Assembly: GCA_023398575.1 (NCBI GenBank)
Contig: JAEWSC010000010.1
Span: 24,223 to 88,222, forward strand
Source of the DNA: Bacillota bacterium
GTDB taxonomy: Bacteria; Bacillota; Clostridia; Christensenellales; Aristaeellaceae
DNA: 64,000 nucleotides
Reading direction: 5' to 3'
Within the stretch, counting starts at the first letter, position 1. The number at the start of each line of letters is the position of its first letter. The position numbers were made by a program, and so were the translations under genes. Of this stretch, positions 27,331 to 37,079 are shown piece by piece. The notes beneath the pieces are model-generated. The model was not told where the DNA came from and ran no database searches. It worked only from the letters and a program-made list of their open reading frames with translations.

Positions 27331-28030
27331 CTATATTTCACCTCAAAAATACATCTTCCCGTAAATAATAACATATTTTTGAAAATTATCATATAGCTTA
27401 CGGTTAATTAACGAGCGATACATGCATAGGGTACCCCATATCGATCAATTTTCTCAGCGTCCCAAATAATCAACCAGTCTTACTGGCAGGACCTGCTAAC
27501 ACACTGAACTCATCAATTCGTCCTCCCTTACAGATGAGTTTCAACACTTGGAGAGCCATACCATAGTCAACGTCTTCCAGCTACCGTAGGTGTGCAAAAT
27601 GATGCCACCCTTTCACGATGCGCGAAGCCAATTGTCACATTTGCAAGTAATCACTTATTTACAATTCGTAAGCACACAGAAACAACCCCTGTTTTGAGGT
27701 GAAGGCGTAGAAAAGATAATCGAAGGTGATCAAAAAACTAAACTATTCGCAAAAGAGATCTTTTGCGAAGCATCTTTTATGCCGATTTCTTATCTATTCA
27801 AAGAATGTGATTGTTATCTACAAAATTTGTTGATAAGTCCAATTGCTCTACCCACCTAAATAAATGTACTATTTGTATATCTGCTTAATTAAGTAGATAT
27901 TTTAATGTTCGATCCTATGCTTAATATATATTATCTCGCTTTTTTACAGTCTGCCACATTTTGTGTAAATAAGACAGCATCATTTTATGCTATATTTTTA
28001 CAGCATTAAACGGCATCGATGGAGGGTATT
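27331..28030. other. 700-bp gap between BREX and efflux cluster
   Basis: No convincing gene. It holds a perfect dyad TTCGCAAAAGA-ga-TCTTTTGCGAA (27746-27769), whose minus-strand side ends in a T-rich stretch, so it may be a terminator or an operator. Part of 27440-27620 looks like decayed coding sequence on the minus strand, broken by many stops. Confidence 0.45.
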
Positions 28031-29008
28031 TTGAAAAACGTTATTTTGTTAGTGATTATCTTTATCTGCCTTCTCCTTGGCGGCTGCATGCTTCTCCCAA
28101 CGGAGGAGGAAGTTCTGCCTCCTCCGCTAGTTGAGCGGCAGGCGGACCTGCAATATGAAATGGAAGCAGTCGTGCGGGGCGACATCGCCGAGGAAATCAC
28201 CGTAAACGGCGTTCTAACACCTGCCCGACAATCTGCGTACTACTTTGATACAAGCGGGCTCCGTCTTTTATCCCTGCCCGTAAAAGCAGGTGACACAGTA
28301 AAAAAGGGAACGCTGATAGCACAGGCCGATCCCGGTGATCTTGATTACCGTATCAAGGTGCAGGATAACATGATGCGCCTGGCAGAAATCAGGCTTGAGC
28401 AGAGCAGGCGCAATGAAAAGGAAGCACGCCAGTTGGAACTGGAGAACGAACGCATGGCTTTGGAACAACTTCAAAAGCAGCTTGAGCGGTGTTCGCTGTA
28501 CAGTGAGCAGGATGGAGTCGTGCTTTTTGCCGAAAACCTGAAAGAAGGCGAAGCTATCGAACCTTTCAGGATTCTCATAAGAATTGCCGATCCCAAGGAA
28601 TTGGCTGCCTATGTCCAATCTTCATCTCTGAAGAAAGTACGCAGCGGTATGCAGGTGTATTTGACCGCAGGCGGAGTTTCGTTTTTAGGTACAGTTACCC
28701 TTTCCTCTGACAATGTGCCGGATACGGCTGACAGCCGGTACCAGGATGCCGTGATGGTTACGCCGGAAAGCCTCCCATCCGGCCTTGAAATTGGCGACCA
28801 GATCCATATGCGCATTATTATCAGTCAAAGCAAAAATGCTTTGCTTATTCCAAAGCGCGCATTGCGGACCGCCCTGGGTCAGACATACGTGCAGGTACTC
28901 TCAGACGGTATCCGCAAGGAGTACGATGTGAAGACGGGCATTGAAACCACCACCCAGGTCGAGATCCTATCAGGCGTGAGCGAGGGTATGCAGGTGATAC
29001 TCAAATAG
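28031..29008 (+). CDS. Lipoprotein membrane-fusion/periplasmic adaptor subunit of ABC efflux
   Basis: 325 residues from TTG 28031, which has GGAGG at good spacing; an ATG at 28019 overlaps that site and is less likely. A signal peptide with lipobox LLLGGC (Cys about 20) anchors it. The body is MacA/HlyD type: barrel-sandwich hybrid (DTSGLRLLSLPVKAGDTVKKGTLIAQ), coiled coil (about 110-160, rich in E/R/L/Q), returning lipoyl half (GVVLFAENLKEGEAIE), then beta-barrel and membrane-proximal domains. It starts a four-gene unit with the FtsX-like permease and two ATPases, so it probably links them in export of a peptide, antibiotic or lipid. Confidence 0.87.
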   Translation: MKNVILLVIIFICLLLGGCMLLPTEEEVLPPPLVERQADLQYEMEAVVRGDIAEEITVNGVLTPARQSAYYFDTSGLRLLSLPVKAGDTVKKGTLIAQADPGDLDYRIKVQDNMMRLAEIRLEQSRRNEKEARQLELENERMALEQLQKQLERCSLYSEQDGVVLFAENLKEGEAIEPFRILIRIADPKELAAYVQSSSLKKVRSGMQVYLTAGGVSFLGTVTLSSDNVPDTADSRYQDAVMVTPESLPSGLEIGDQIHMRIIISQSKNALLIPKRALRTALGQTYVQVLSDGIRKEYDVKTGIETTTQVEILSGVSEGMQVILK

Positions 29009-29019
29009 GCGGTGACGCA

Positions 29020-31899
29020 ATGGCGATTCGAATGGTCTTACGCAAAATCATGCACAACAAAGGCTTAATGGCCAGCCTGCTTACAGGCATGCTGCTGGCA
29101 GGCGCCCTGACTGCGCTGATTCCCGCCTATGCTCGCATGAGTCTGAGCCGGAAACTGCAAAAGGACTTGGAAGATTATCAAATAGAAACCGATGTCTATC
29201 CCGGCATGGCGCTGACTTCAGCATTTTTTAATGAAAATGATGCATTGGATACGCTTAGGGAGTTGGAACAGAAAAAACAGCCTGCCTTACAGGACCCACG
29301 TATCCTGAGCCTGCTTGACGCTCGCCGGAGCAGCATTGTATCCATACAATCGTTTCTGGAAGGTATGGATCAAAAGATAGGGCTTGCATCCCTGATCAGC
29401 ATTGACAATATCGCCTCCACCTCCATGCAAATGACCGTGATCAAGAACCGAAGGGACTTAAGCAAAACAGGAAGGCTGCAATCCTTATCTAATCTTGAAC
29501 AGAACATCACCCTCCTGCGTGGCGCGCTGCCCAAAGCTCCGGAGGCGGGCATATTGGAAGCACTGGCAACAGAAGATACGCTTATGTCTTTGAGCGCTGA
29601 GGTTGGAGATGTCATCGAATGTGTGCCAAGGTTGGACCAGCAATGCACCCCCATCCGTGTGAAAATTACAGGAACGTTTGATGTAGACCCAAGCAAACCG
29701 CTAGCCTGGGGCTTTTTTAAACCCACCATGTTCAAAGACTCCCTGCTGTTGCGCGCTGATGATGCCAATGGCATTTTGCTTGGCACGCCGGCGCTGGCAG
29801 CCTCTATACGCAGCTATACGGCGTACGATTACCGGCAGATGCTCTCTGTAGGCCTTTTTGCCTATGTAGAGCAAGCTAAAGAAATCAGCAGGTTTTTAAA
29901 GCCCTTGGGCGCAGCGTTTGAAATGCCGGTGCTTTCAAAAGCCTCCACCTTCTATGCCAAGGAAAAAGCATTAAAAACAACCCTATGGATGCTGAACATC
30001 CCCGTGCTTTTGATGCTGCTTTTGTATATGGCGATGGTATCAGGCATGGTGGTCGATCATGACGAGGCGGAAATCTCCATGCTCTCCAGCAGGGGCGCAG
30101 GCAGAGGCCTCGTATTCACGAGCTATCTATTGCTGGGCCTTATGCTGGCGCTGGTCGCTTTTTTATTGGGGCCGGCAGTTTCGTTTATACTGTGCCGTAT
30201 GCTTGGCGCGGTAAACGGCTTTCTGTCCTTTGCATTGCGTTCAGTTCCAAGGGTGCAGCCTGGTGTAGAAAGCTATTTGTATTGTTCCGCTGCGCTGATG
30301 GTCAGCGTGTTGATGCTGGCCATCCCTGCAGCGCGCAGGCACAGGTTATCCATTGTTAAGCAAAAGCAGGCAAGGGAGAAAAGCGAAAAACAGCCGCTAT
30401 GGACAAAACTCGGCCTGGACATTTTGCTCCTTACGTTCTTCATAGCCGCATGGTACCTATTTAAAACAAAACCGGAATGGATGGCCTCACTATCTGGAGA
30501 ATTGAACCCGGTCATCTTTGCGTTGATGCCATGCTTTGCAGCCGGAGCTGTCCTTTGCTTTTTGAGGCTATACCCGTTCCTTTTAAGGGGCGCCGCGAGG
30601 TTATGCAACCCTTTCCTGAAAGCAGGCTCCTACCTGGCGATGATGCGTGTTTCCAGAAACTTTTTTAGCTACCGCTACATTATGGTCTTTTTGTCACTTA
30701 CAATGGCTGTCGGTCTCTTCAGCGCCTCAGCAGCCCGAACCCTCAATGATAATGAAACGGAGCGGCTTGCATACTCAATGGGTGCCGATGTGGTGCTGTC
30801 AGCAAATTGGCCAAGGCAAGGCGCCCAAACCGCCTATGCTACCCAGGAGAATCGAAAGAACTCAGAAGGGTCTGTAAGCACACGGCGATATCAAGAGCCA
30901 TCCTTTACACCGTTCAGAGAGCTTGCGGGCGTACAAAGTGCGGCAAGGGTGTTTGAGCGCGATGCGGTTTCGGTAACCGGCGTCAAAACGGCTGGAAATG
31001 TACGCCTGACGGCTATAGACCCAGTTGACTTTGGCAGGACAGCCTGGTTCAGAAACGACTTGTGGAGTTCTCATTTTTACGACTACCTCAATGCGCTATC
31101 CATGAAAGAGCAAAGCTGCCTGATCTCAAAGTCTCTTGCAGATACAGTAAACGCCAAGATGGGCGACCTGATCTCCGTAGGTTGGGAAGGTAGCGACGTG
31201 GCCTCCTTTGTGGTTGTGGGCATTGTGAACTACTGGCCGGGTTGGAATCCCCATCCCGCTTCTTTAGATGAAGCAAAGCCCTTGCTGCTGGTGGCCAATT
31301 TAAGCGATGTGCAATCCACCCTCGCAACAGAACCTTATCATGTATGGCTGAACCTAAAGCCAAACGCGGATACTAAGGAGTTGTATGATGATATGCAGGC
31401 AAAAGGTATAAAGCCAACCTCCCTGCGCAATTTCACACAGGAGAACATTGCCCTTATCAATGAAAGCTCACGTATAGCGGTGAATGGTGTAATGTCTGTT
31501 GGATTTATCTCCAGTTGCATTGTATGCCTGCTTGGGTTTACGCTGTACTGGCAAATGTATCTTCGCAAGAACCAATTGCAGCTTGGGCTTGCGCGCGGCA
31601 TGGGCTTTACGGTCGAGCAGCTATTAAAGATGCTGCTCTTGGAGCAGATGCTAACCGGCCTCATATCGCTTGCCAGCGGGGTTGTGATCGGAATCTTAAG
31701 CAGCATCATGTTTGTGCCGCTGTTTGACAAAGCCCAGGGCATACAGCAAGCCCCTCCCTTCCGTGTTAGGATGCAACTGTCCGACAGAGTCGTGATATAT
31801 GTAATCATCGGGGGTATGCTCCTTATCTGTTTGTGCTATTTGGGTATCAAGATGAAACGCATGAAGGTGGCGCAAGCCATCAAACTGGGAGAGGACTGA
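29020..31899 (+). CDS. FtsX/MacB-like ABC transporter permease
   Basis: 959 residues. One N-terminal transmembrane helix (about 14-34), a large extracytoplasmic domain (to about 320), three or four helices (about 325-440), two more near 465-525, a second FtsX-like unit (helix near 560, extracytoplasmic domain 590-820, then three helices at about 825, 875 and 925). This two-unit plan is that of lipoprotein-release and antimicrobial-peptide exporters. Lies 11 bp after the adaptor and 6 bp before the first ATPase. Substrate not deducible. Confidence 0.88.
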   Translation: MAIRMVLRKIMHNKGLMASLLTGMLLAGALTALIPAYARMSLSRKLQKDLEDYQIETDVYPGMALTSAFFNENDALDTLRELEQKKQPALQDPRILSLLDARRSSIVSIQSFLEGMDQKIGLASLISIDNIASTSMQMTVIKNRRDLSKTGRLQSLSNLEQNITLLRGALPKAPEAGILEALATEDTLMSLSAEVGDVIECVPRLDQQCTPIRVKITGTFDVDPSKPLAWGFFKPTMFKDSLLLRADDANGILLGTPALAASIRSYTAYDYRQMLSVGLFAYVEQAKEISRFLKPLGAAFEMPVLSKASTFYAKEKALKTTLWMLNIPVLLMLLLYMAMVSGMVVDHDEAEISMLSSRGAGRGLVFTSYLLLGLMLALVAFLLGPAVSFILCRMLGAVNGFLSFALRSVPRVQPGVESYLYCSAALMVSVLMLAIPAARRHRLSIVKQKQAREKSEKQPLWTKLGLDILLLTFFIAAWYLFKTKPEWMASLSGELNPVIFALMPCFAAGAVLCFLRLYPFLLRGAARLCNPFLKAGSYLAMMRVSRNFFSYRYIMVFLSLTMAVGLFSASAARTLNDNETERLAYSMGADVVLSANWPRQGAQTAYATQENRKNSEGSVSTRRYQEPSFTPFRELAGVQSAARVFERDAVSVTGVKTAGNVRLTAIDPVDFGRTAWFRNDLWSSHFYDYLNALSMKEQSCLISKSLADTVNAKMGDLISVGWEGSDVASFVVVGIVNYWPGWNPHPASLDEAKPLLLVANLSDVQSTLATEPYHVWLNLKPNADTKELYDDMQAKGIKPTSLRNFTQENIALINESSRIAVNGVMSVGFISSCIVCLLGFTLYWQMYLRKNQLQLGLARGMGFTVEQLLKMLLLEQMLTGLISLASGVVIGILSSIMFVPLFDKAQGIQQAPPFRVRMQLSDRVVIYVIIGGMLLICLCYLGIKMKRMKVAQAIKLGED

Positions 31900-31905
31900 T
31901 CGACT

Positions 31906-32598
31906 GTGCATACCGTATCATCAGCCCAGATGGCAAGCCGCACCTTTACAAACGGAAGGCAGATATGCCATGCGCTTCGTGAAGTGGATTTCAAAGCGCA
32001 GGCAGGGCAGCTGGTCGTGCTGCGCGGCCGCAGCGGCAGCGGCAAAACAACGCTTTTAAATTTGCTTGCCGGGTTGGACAAGCCCACGCAGGGTGAAATA
32101 TATCTGAATGAAAAACCTCTCTCTCCCATGAATGAAGCGCAGCTCGACAAGCTTCGGCAGAGGGAAATCGGGATGGTGTTCCAATCCGTTGCGCTGTTTT
32201 CGTTTCTGAATGCTCTTGAAAATGTAGAACTGGCCTTGCGCATGGGCTGCCGGGAAAGCAGTGCGCAGCGTCGCAGTCGCTGTCAGGAATGGCTGACCTT
32301 TGTAGGCTTGGAAAATAGGCTGCATCACCGTCCTTCGGAACTGTCGGGCGGTGAGCAGCAGCGGGTAGCTATCGCCAGGGCGCTTGTTCGCGAGCCTTCC
32401 CTTTTGCTGGCGGATGAGCCTACAGCAGCGCTTGATTCCCGCATGGGCCAGAGCATCATCGGTCTATTTGAAAAGCTTGCTACGGAAAAGGGTATCTGTG
32501 TTGTGCTGACCACCCATGATCCCATGGTCATGGAGCGGTCCAAACGCATCTATACACTGGAGGATGGCAGGATGACGGAGGCGATCGTATATGCCTGA
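31906..32598 (+). CDS. ABC transporter ATPase, MacB/LolD type (first)
   Basis: 230 residues. Walker A GRSGSGKTT, Q-loop FQSVALF, signature LSGGEQQR, Walker B LLLADEPTAALD, switch His in TTHD. The length and sequence fit the LolD/FtsE/MacB ATPase class working with FtsX-type permeases. Its last 8 bp overlap the start of the next ATPase gene (ATG inside TATATGCCTGA), so the two are coupled and may form a heterodimer. Confidence 0.92.
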   Translation: MHTVSSAQMASRTFTNGRQICHALREVDFKAQAGQLVVLRGRSGSGKTTLLNLLAGLDKPTQGEIYLNEKPLSPMNEAQLDKLRQREIGMVFQSVALFSFLNALENVELALRMGCRESSAQRRSRCQEWLTFVGLENRLHHRPSELSGGEQQRVAIARALVREPSLLLADEPTAALDSRMGQSIIGLFEKLATEKGICVVLTTHDPMVMERSKRIYTLEDGRMTEAIVYA

Positions 32599-33472
32599 AT
32601 ACATCTTCATGAAAGATGTCATAAAGATCTACAAGGACAAAAAACTTGAGGTTATTGCTCTGTCCGGTCTTGACCTTTCGGTTCAAAAAGGTGAGCTTAT
32701 GGCGATCATTGGCAGCAGCGGTAGCGGCAAGTCCACCCTACTTAACCTGCTGGGCGGCCTGGACCAGGCAACCGCCGGACAGGTGCTGGTAGATGGAGTC
32801 GATATGAACAGCCTGTCCCCCATGGAATTGAGCCTGTACAGAAAGCAAAAGGTTGGCTTTGTCTGGCAGAATCCCGCCCGCAACCTTGTGCCCTACCTGA
32901 CCGCACTGGAAAACGTGGAACTAGCCATGATGACTGCTGGCCGGGTTGACAAAAAGTGGGCAAAGCAGCTGCTTTTAGAGGTAGGGCTAGACGACCTGAT
33001 GCACAGCTCCCTTACGCGCATGTCCGGCGGACAGCAGCAGCGTACAGCCATCGCCGTAGCGCTTTGCAACCGTCCTCAAATACTGCTGGCAGATGAGCCC
33101 ACAGGGGCGGTGGATACCGCGACCGCCGGCCAGATATTGAATCTTATGCGCAGATTACGCAATGAGCTAGGCCTGACTGTGCTGATTGTCACTCACGATC
33201 AGCGCATGGCAGCAGCTGTCGATCGCACCGTATCTGTCAGGGACGGACGCATCGCCGAAGAAAGCCTGCGAAACGTTGATTTTGAGCCATCCCTGGAGGA
33301 ATCAAGGAATGTCGGGCACAGGAGCTATGTGGTTCTGGACCATAAGGGACGGCTGCAGCTTCCGCCAGATATGATGGAAAACCCGGATTTTAAGGGAACA
33401 AAGCGCCTTGCAGCCATGGTGAAAGACGGGCAGATTATTCTGAGCAGGGAAGATGATTCGCGACTCGTATAG
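32591..33472 (+). CDS. ABC transporter ATPase, MacB/LolD type (second), with C-terminal extension
   Basis: 293 residues. Walker A GSSGSGKST, LSRMSGGQQQR-type signature (RMSGGQQQR), Walker B ILLADEPTGAVD, H-loop VTHD. Beyond the usual end (about 225) there is a 60-residue tail; residues about 252-290 (VVLDHKGRLQLPPDMM ... KDGQIILS) resemble the swapped-hairpin AbrB/SpoVT fold, unusual for this class. It may be a dimerisation or regulatory module. Fourth and last gene of the efflux unit. Confidence 0.9.
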   Translation: MPEYIFMKDVIKIYKDKKLEVIALSGLDLSVQKGELMAIIGSSGSGKSTLLNLLGGLDQATAGQVLVDGVDMNSLSPMELSLYRKQKVGFVWQNPARNLVPYLTALENVELAMMTAGRVDKKWAKQLLLEVGLDDLMHSSLTRMSGGQQQRTAIAVALCNRPQILLADEPTGAVDTATAGQILNLMRRLRNELGLTVLIVTHDQRMAAAVDRTVSVRDGRIAEESLRNVDFEPSLEESRNVGHRSYVVLDHKGRLQLPPDMMENPDFKGTKRLAAMVKDGQIILSREDDSRLV

Positions 33473-33514
33473 CCTTGTGGTATACTTTCATCATACGGAT
33501 GGGAGGGAACAAAG

Positions 33515-35110
33515 GTGAAACGGCTTTTAATAGCAGACGACGAGCCCCGGCAGCGGCGCGGTTTGGCCAAGCTTGTGCTCAGTCTCCGTCCAGACCTGAT
33601 CGTGCTGGAAGCTTCCAACGGCCTGGAGGCTATGAAGCTTGCCCGTGAAGAGCACCCCGATGCGGTACTTACCGATATACGCATGCCTGCTGTGGACGGC
33701 TTTGAGCTAAGTGAACAGCTGATGCGGCTGAATCCCGAGATTGTGATTGCATATGTCAGCGCGTATGAAGATTTCAACTTTGCTGCCCGGGCGCTGCGCC
33801 TGGGCGCGGTGGAATATCTTTTAAAGCCCTACACCACCGATCAGGTAGAAAAAACCCTCTCCATCCTGGAACAGCATGTAGCAATGAAGCAAAAAACGCA
33901 GCAGGTATACCGTAGGCTGGATGACACATTGGATGCATGGCGTAAACAGCGGCTGACCGCGCTGCTTACGCGTCCGCTCACGTTGGAGGAACAGAGAGAT
34001 CTGGAAAGCATATTGCCGCTGAACAAAAGCGGTTTTGTCATTCTTGCCCAGTTGATGGATAATGGCCTGGAGAATTGGACAGTAGACGAAAGTCTGGAGA
34101 CACAGGAGCAATTGAAAAACTGGCTTGCAAGCCTGCTTCCGGGCCTCATCTGCTGCCCGATTTCTGAGGAATCGGCAGCCCTGGCTGGCATCTATACCGG
34201 TCCCTTATCCCTGGATGAATTGGAAGCACGCCTTAAGGATTTGCTTAAGGAAATGGCTAAGGGCTTCCCGGTACAGGTGATTATCGGTCTGTCTGGCAGG
34301 ATGCAGAGCATCAAAGAGGATGCCGAGCGGGCTTACAAGCAGGCGAGATTCGCCTTGGGCTTTCGCTTTTATAAGCCCGAGGGCGGCCTGATTGCCTATC
34401 CGGCAGTGGAGGCCGTACGCAGCAGGGAACTGCCATATCTATTCCGTTTTGAACAGTCGCTGGTACAAAAGCTGCAGGAGGCAACAGAAGCCGGACTTGA
34501 TGAATTGGTGGAGGAACTGTTTTCCTACTTGAACGCTCCAATGCGTTATTTGCCCGATAAGTTGTTAAGACGACTATATCAAGTATCCCAAACGATGATC
34601 AGCAGCATTGAAAGCCGATTGCCGGAGCAGGTTTTCGGGCGGCTTTGGGCCGATGCAGCAGCGGTGTTCAGCGAGCTTTTGACCTACAATCAGCTGAAGG
34701 AAGGCTTCCGCCAGTTGATGCATATAGCTGTATTGGCCCAGGCCCAGGAACGGGGCGAGCTTACCGAAGAATATATTCAAAGCAGCATCGCCTATATCAA
34801 GGAGAATTTTCAAAAACCGTTGACCTTGAGCGAGCTGGGCGAACGCTTCTATTTCAGCCCGAACTATCTGTCCGCACTGATCAAAAGCCGCACCGGCGTT
34901 TCCTTCAAGCAGTTTTTGCAGACCCTGCGCATGGATGCGGCGATGAATCTTCTTCGCGATTCCGACGAAAAAGTGTCCGACATATCACAGGAAGTCGGCT
35001 TTACAGATCCGGCATACTTCAATAGGATTTTTAAAAAGCAGTTTGGTGTAACACCGGACAGCTATCGCAGAAATATCAAAAGCCGTCAGACAGGAGGGAC
35101 AAAAGAATGA
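33515..35110 (+). CDS. Response regulator with AraC-type output (YesN-like)
   Basis: 531 residues from GTG 33515 (GGGAGGGA upstream). Receiver domain 1-120 with acidic pocket DDE (8-10), phospho-acceptor Asp54 (LTDIRMP) and Lys about 104 (LLKP). A long middle region follows, then two AraC helix-turn-helices near the C-terminus (LTLSELGERFYFSPNYLSALIK and VSDISQEVGFTDPAYFNRIFKK). It overlaps the kinase gene by 4 bp. Likely activates the sugar transport/GH127 operon just downstream in response to its substrate. Confidence 0.92.
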   Translation: MKRLLIADDEPRQRRGLAKLVLSLRPDLIVLEASNGLEAMKLAREEHPDAVLTDIRMPAVDGFELSEQLMRLNPEIVIAYVSAYEDFNFAARALRLGAVEYLLKPYTTDQVEKTLSILEQHVAMKQKTQQVYRRLDDTLDAWRKQRLTALLTRPLTLEEQRDLESILPLNKSGFVILAQLMDNGLENWTVDESLETQEQLKNWLASLLPGLICCPISEESAALAGIYTGPLSLDELEARLKDLLKEMAKGFPVQVIIGLSGRMQSIKEDAERAYKQARFALGFRFYKPEGGLIAYPAVEAVRSRELPYLFRFEQSLVQKLQEATEAGLDELVEELFSYLNAPMRYLPDKLLRRLYQVSQTMISSIESRLPEQVFGRLWADAAAVFSELLTYNQLKEGFRQLMHIAVLAQAQERGELTEEYIQSSIAYIKENFQKPLTLSELGERFYFSPNYLSALIKSRTGVSFKQFLQTLRMDAAMNLLRDSDEKVSDISQEVGFTDPAYFNRIFKKQFGVTPDSYRRNIKSRQTGGTKE

Positions 35111-36939
35111 AAATCCCCTTCAAGAAAGCGGTGCATAAGCTTAAGAGCCTTCCTCTTCGAACTCGCCTTTTTATGTTCATTTCAGTCATTCTTCTTTTTG
35201 CTGTAAGCTTTTTATCTTTTCGGATGATGGATATCTACCAGCGGGACATGGTACAAAGCGCAGGTGAGCAGACGCTGGGCTCTCTACGCCAGACAGCCCA
35301 GCGCATCAACCAAAAGCTGGTGACCATCAGCGATGCGCTGGACCAGATTACCATGGACAGCGATTTAACAAACTTCTTTATCGAGAAGCAAACAGGGCGT
35401 GAACTGGAGGCCAGGGATGTCTTTCTGAACGGAAGGTTGCTGGGAAATATTATCGGCAGATACCTTCGGCAGGAAGATATTGATAACTACCTTCTCTATA
35501 CCGATCATTATGTATTGGGCGGGCTGATATCCACCCAGTCGCCGGCCATTAGCCCGGAAGCCTTCCAAGCATCCAGCATCTATCAAACTGCAGTTAGCGC
35601 CAATTATGCCACGGTATGGCTTCCCGTGTATGATTTGGGGAGCGTTTTTAATTTACCGGTTTTCCAAAATGCAGGCCGGCTGCAAGACGCAAGGTTCGCC
35701 TTTTCCGCCGTACGGCAGCTGAATTTCATGTACTATGAAAACAATATTCTCCGCTTGCTTCCCACAAATGCCAAACGACCTGTCCTCATGGTCAATTTCA
35801 AGGCAGACATACTCAAAAATTGGATAGGTGACAACACCGGCTATGAACGTTTGCGTTACAGGCTCTTTTCCTCTGACCGAACTGCTTTTTACGACAGCGC
35901 GCCTACAGATACCAGTGTTCCAGAGCTCTTTTTAACAGCAGAAGAGGGCACAGCCATTTATGGGGAAGGTGTCCACAGCCGCATGGCCTTCATTTCCCCC
36001 ATCGCATGCCCAGGCTGGTACATCACCTGCGATATCCCCCTCACCGATATTGTTGGTAACGCTACGCGCACTGCCTTTAGCCTGCTGTTTTGGTGGAGCG
36101 TCGCGCTGCTTATCCTTTCACTGGTGATGGCTTATCTCGTAGCCCGTGGTGTCACCAAGCCCATTGCAGATATGACAGGCGCTGTGCATCAAGTCGCCGC
36201 AGGCGATTTTTCTGTGCGTATCAAGGTACCAGAGGAAAAAGAGTTTTGGGAGTTGACCAACGCCTTCAATCAAATGGGCAGCGAGATTCAGCGGCTGATT
36301 CATGAGAACTATGACATCACCCTTAAGGAAACGCAAACACAGTTGGCAGCGCTGAACCTGCAGCTGAATCCGCACTTTTTATACAATACGCTCAATGTCA
36401 TGAACTTGATCGCTTTGGAAAACGATCAGACGGAACTTGCGACATTGATTGCCGCCCTTTCCAAAATGCTTCAGTACGCATTACGTCTGAACAACGGCCT
36501 TGTAAGCCTCAAGGATGAAATGGCGTGGCTTGGGAACTACCTGACCATCATGGAAGGCCGGTTTGAGGGCACTTTCCAGGTCGAATATGATGTGGAGGAT
36601 GCTGCTCTCGCGTTTGAAGTACCTAAGCTGATCCTACAGCCAATCGTTGAAAATTGCTTCGTACACGGATACATCGGTTCAGGCCCCAATGGCAGGATCA
36701 AGCTTTCCGCACATCTTGACAATCAGTACCTGCAGCTCTCGGTAGAGGACAACGGACGGGGAATGGATGTGGAAAAGGTGCTTCGGGAAATGCGTGAACC
36801 ATCCGCAGACCGCCACATTGGCCTGTCCAATGCGTATCAGCGGATGAAACTAATTTACGGGAACGAAGCGGATATTCATCTTATGACAAGCGAAGACAGC
36901 GGCAGCTGTGTCACGCTGGTGATACCTAAAAAGATGTAA
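35107..36939 (+). CDS. Sensor histidine kinase (YesM-like, His_kinase/HATPase)
   Basis: 610 residues. Transmembrane helix about 20-42, extracytoplasmic sensor (about 43-320), second helix about 325-347, HAMP (VTKPIADMTGAVHQVAAGDF), then the LytS/YesM dimerisation block QLNPHFLYNTLN with the phospho-acceptor His (about 422), and a HATPase with ENCFVHGY (N box) and DNGRGM (G1 box). It phosphorylates the partner response regulator. ATG overlaps that gene's stop (AATGA). Such pairs control uptake of plant oligosaccharides. Confidence 0.93.
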   Translation: MKIPFKKAVHKLKSLPLRTRLFMFISVILLFAVSFLSFRMMDIYQRDMVQSAGEQTLGSLRQTAQRINQKLVTISDALDQITMDSDLTNFFIEKQTGRELEARDVFLNGRLLGNIIGRYLRQEDIDNYLLYTDHYVLGGLISTQSPAISPEAFQASSIYQTAVSANYATVWLPVYDLGSVFNLPVFQNAGRLQDARFAFSAVRQLNFMYYENNILRLLPTNAKRPVLMVNFKADILKNWIGDNTGYERLRYRLFSSDRTAFYDSAPTDTSVPELFLTAEEGTAIYGEGVHSRMAFISPIACPGWYITCDIPLTDIVGNATRTAFSLLFWWSVALLILSLVMAYLVARGVTKPIADMTGAVHQVAAGDFSVRIKVPEEKEFWELTNAFNQMGSEIQRLIHENYDITLKETQTQLAALNLQLNPHFLYNTLNVMNLIALENDQTELATLIAALSKMLQYALRLNNGLVSLKDEMAWLGNYLTIMEGRFEGTFQVEYDVEDAALAFEVPKLILQPIVENCFVHGYIGSGPNGRIKLSAHLDNQYLQLSVEDNGRGMDVEKVLREMREPSADRHIGLSNAYQRMKLIYGNEADIHLMTSEDSGSCVTLVIPKKM

Positions 36940-37079
36940 ATGCAAAAAGTGACAAGAGAAGTTTCGGTGATTTGTACAACTAACGCACTTTTCTCCACTA
37001 GATAATGCACGAGCATATCGCTATGATGTGTATATGGACGATTTGTCCGAGACCGAGAAAAACACAAGGAGGTTCCACA

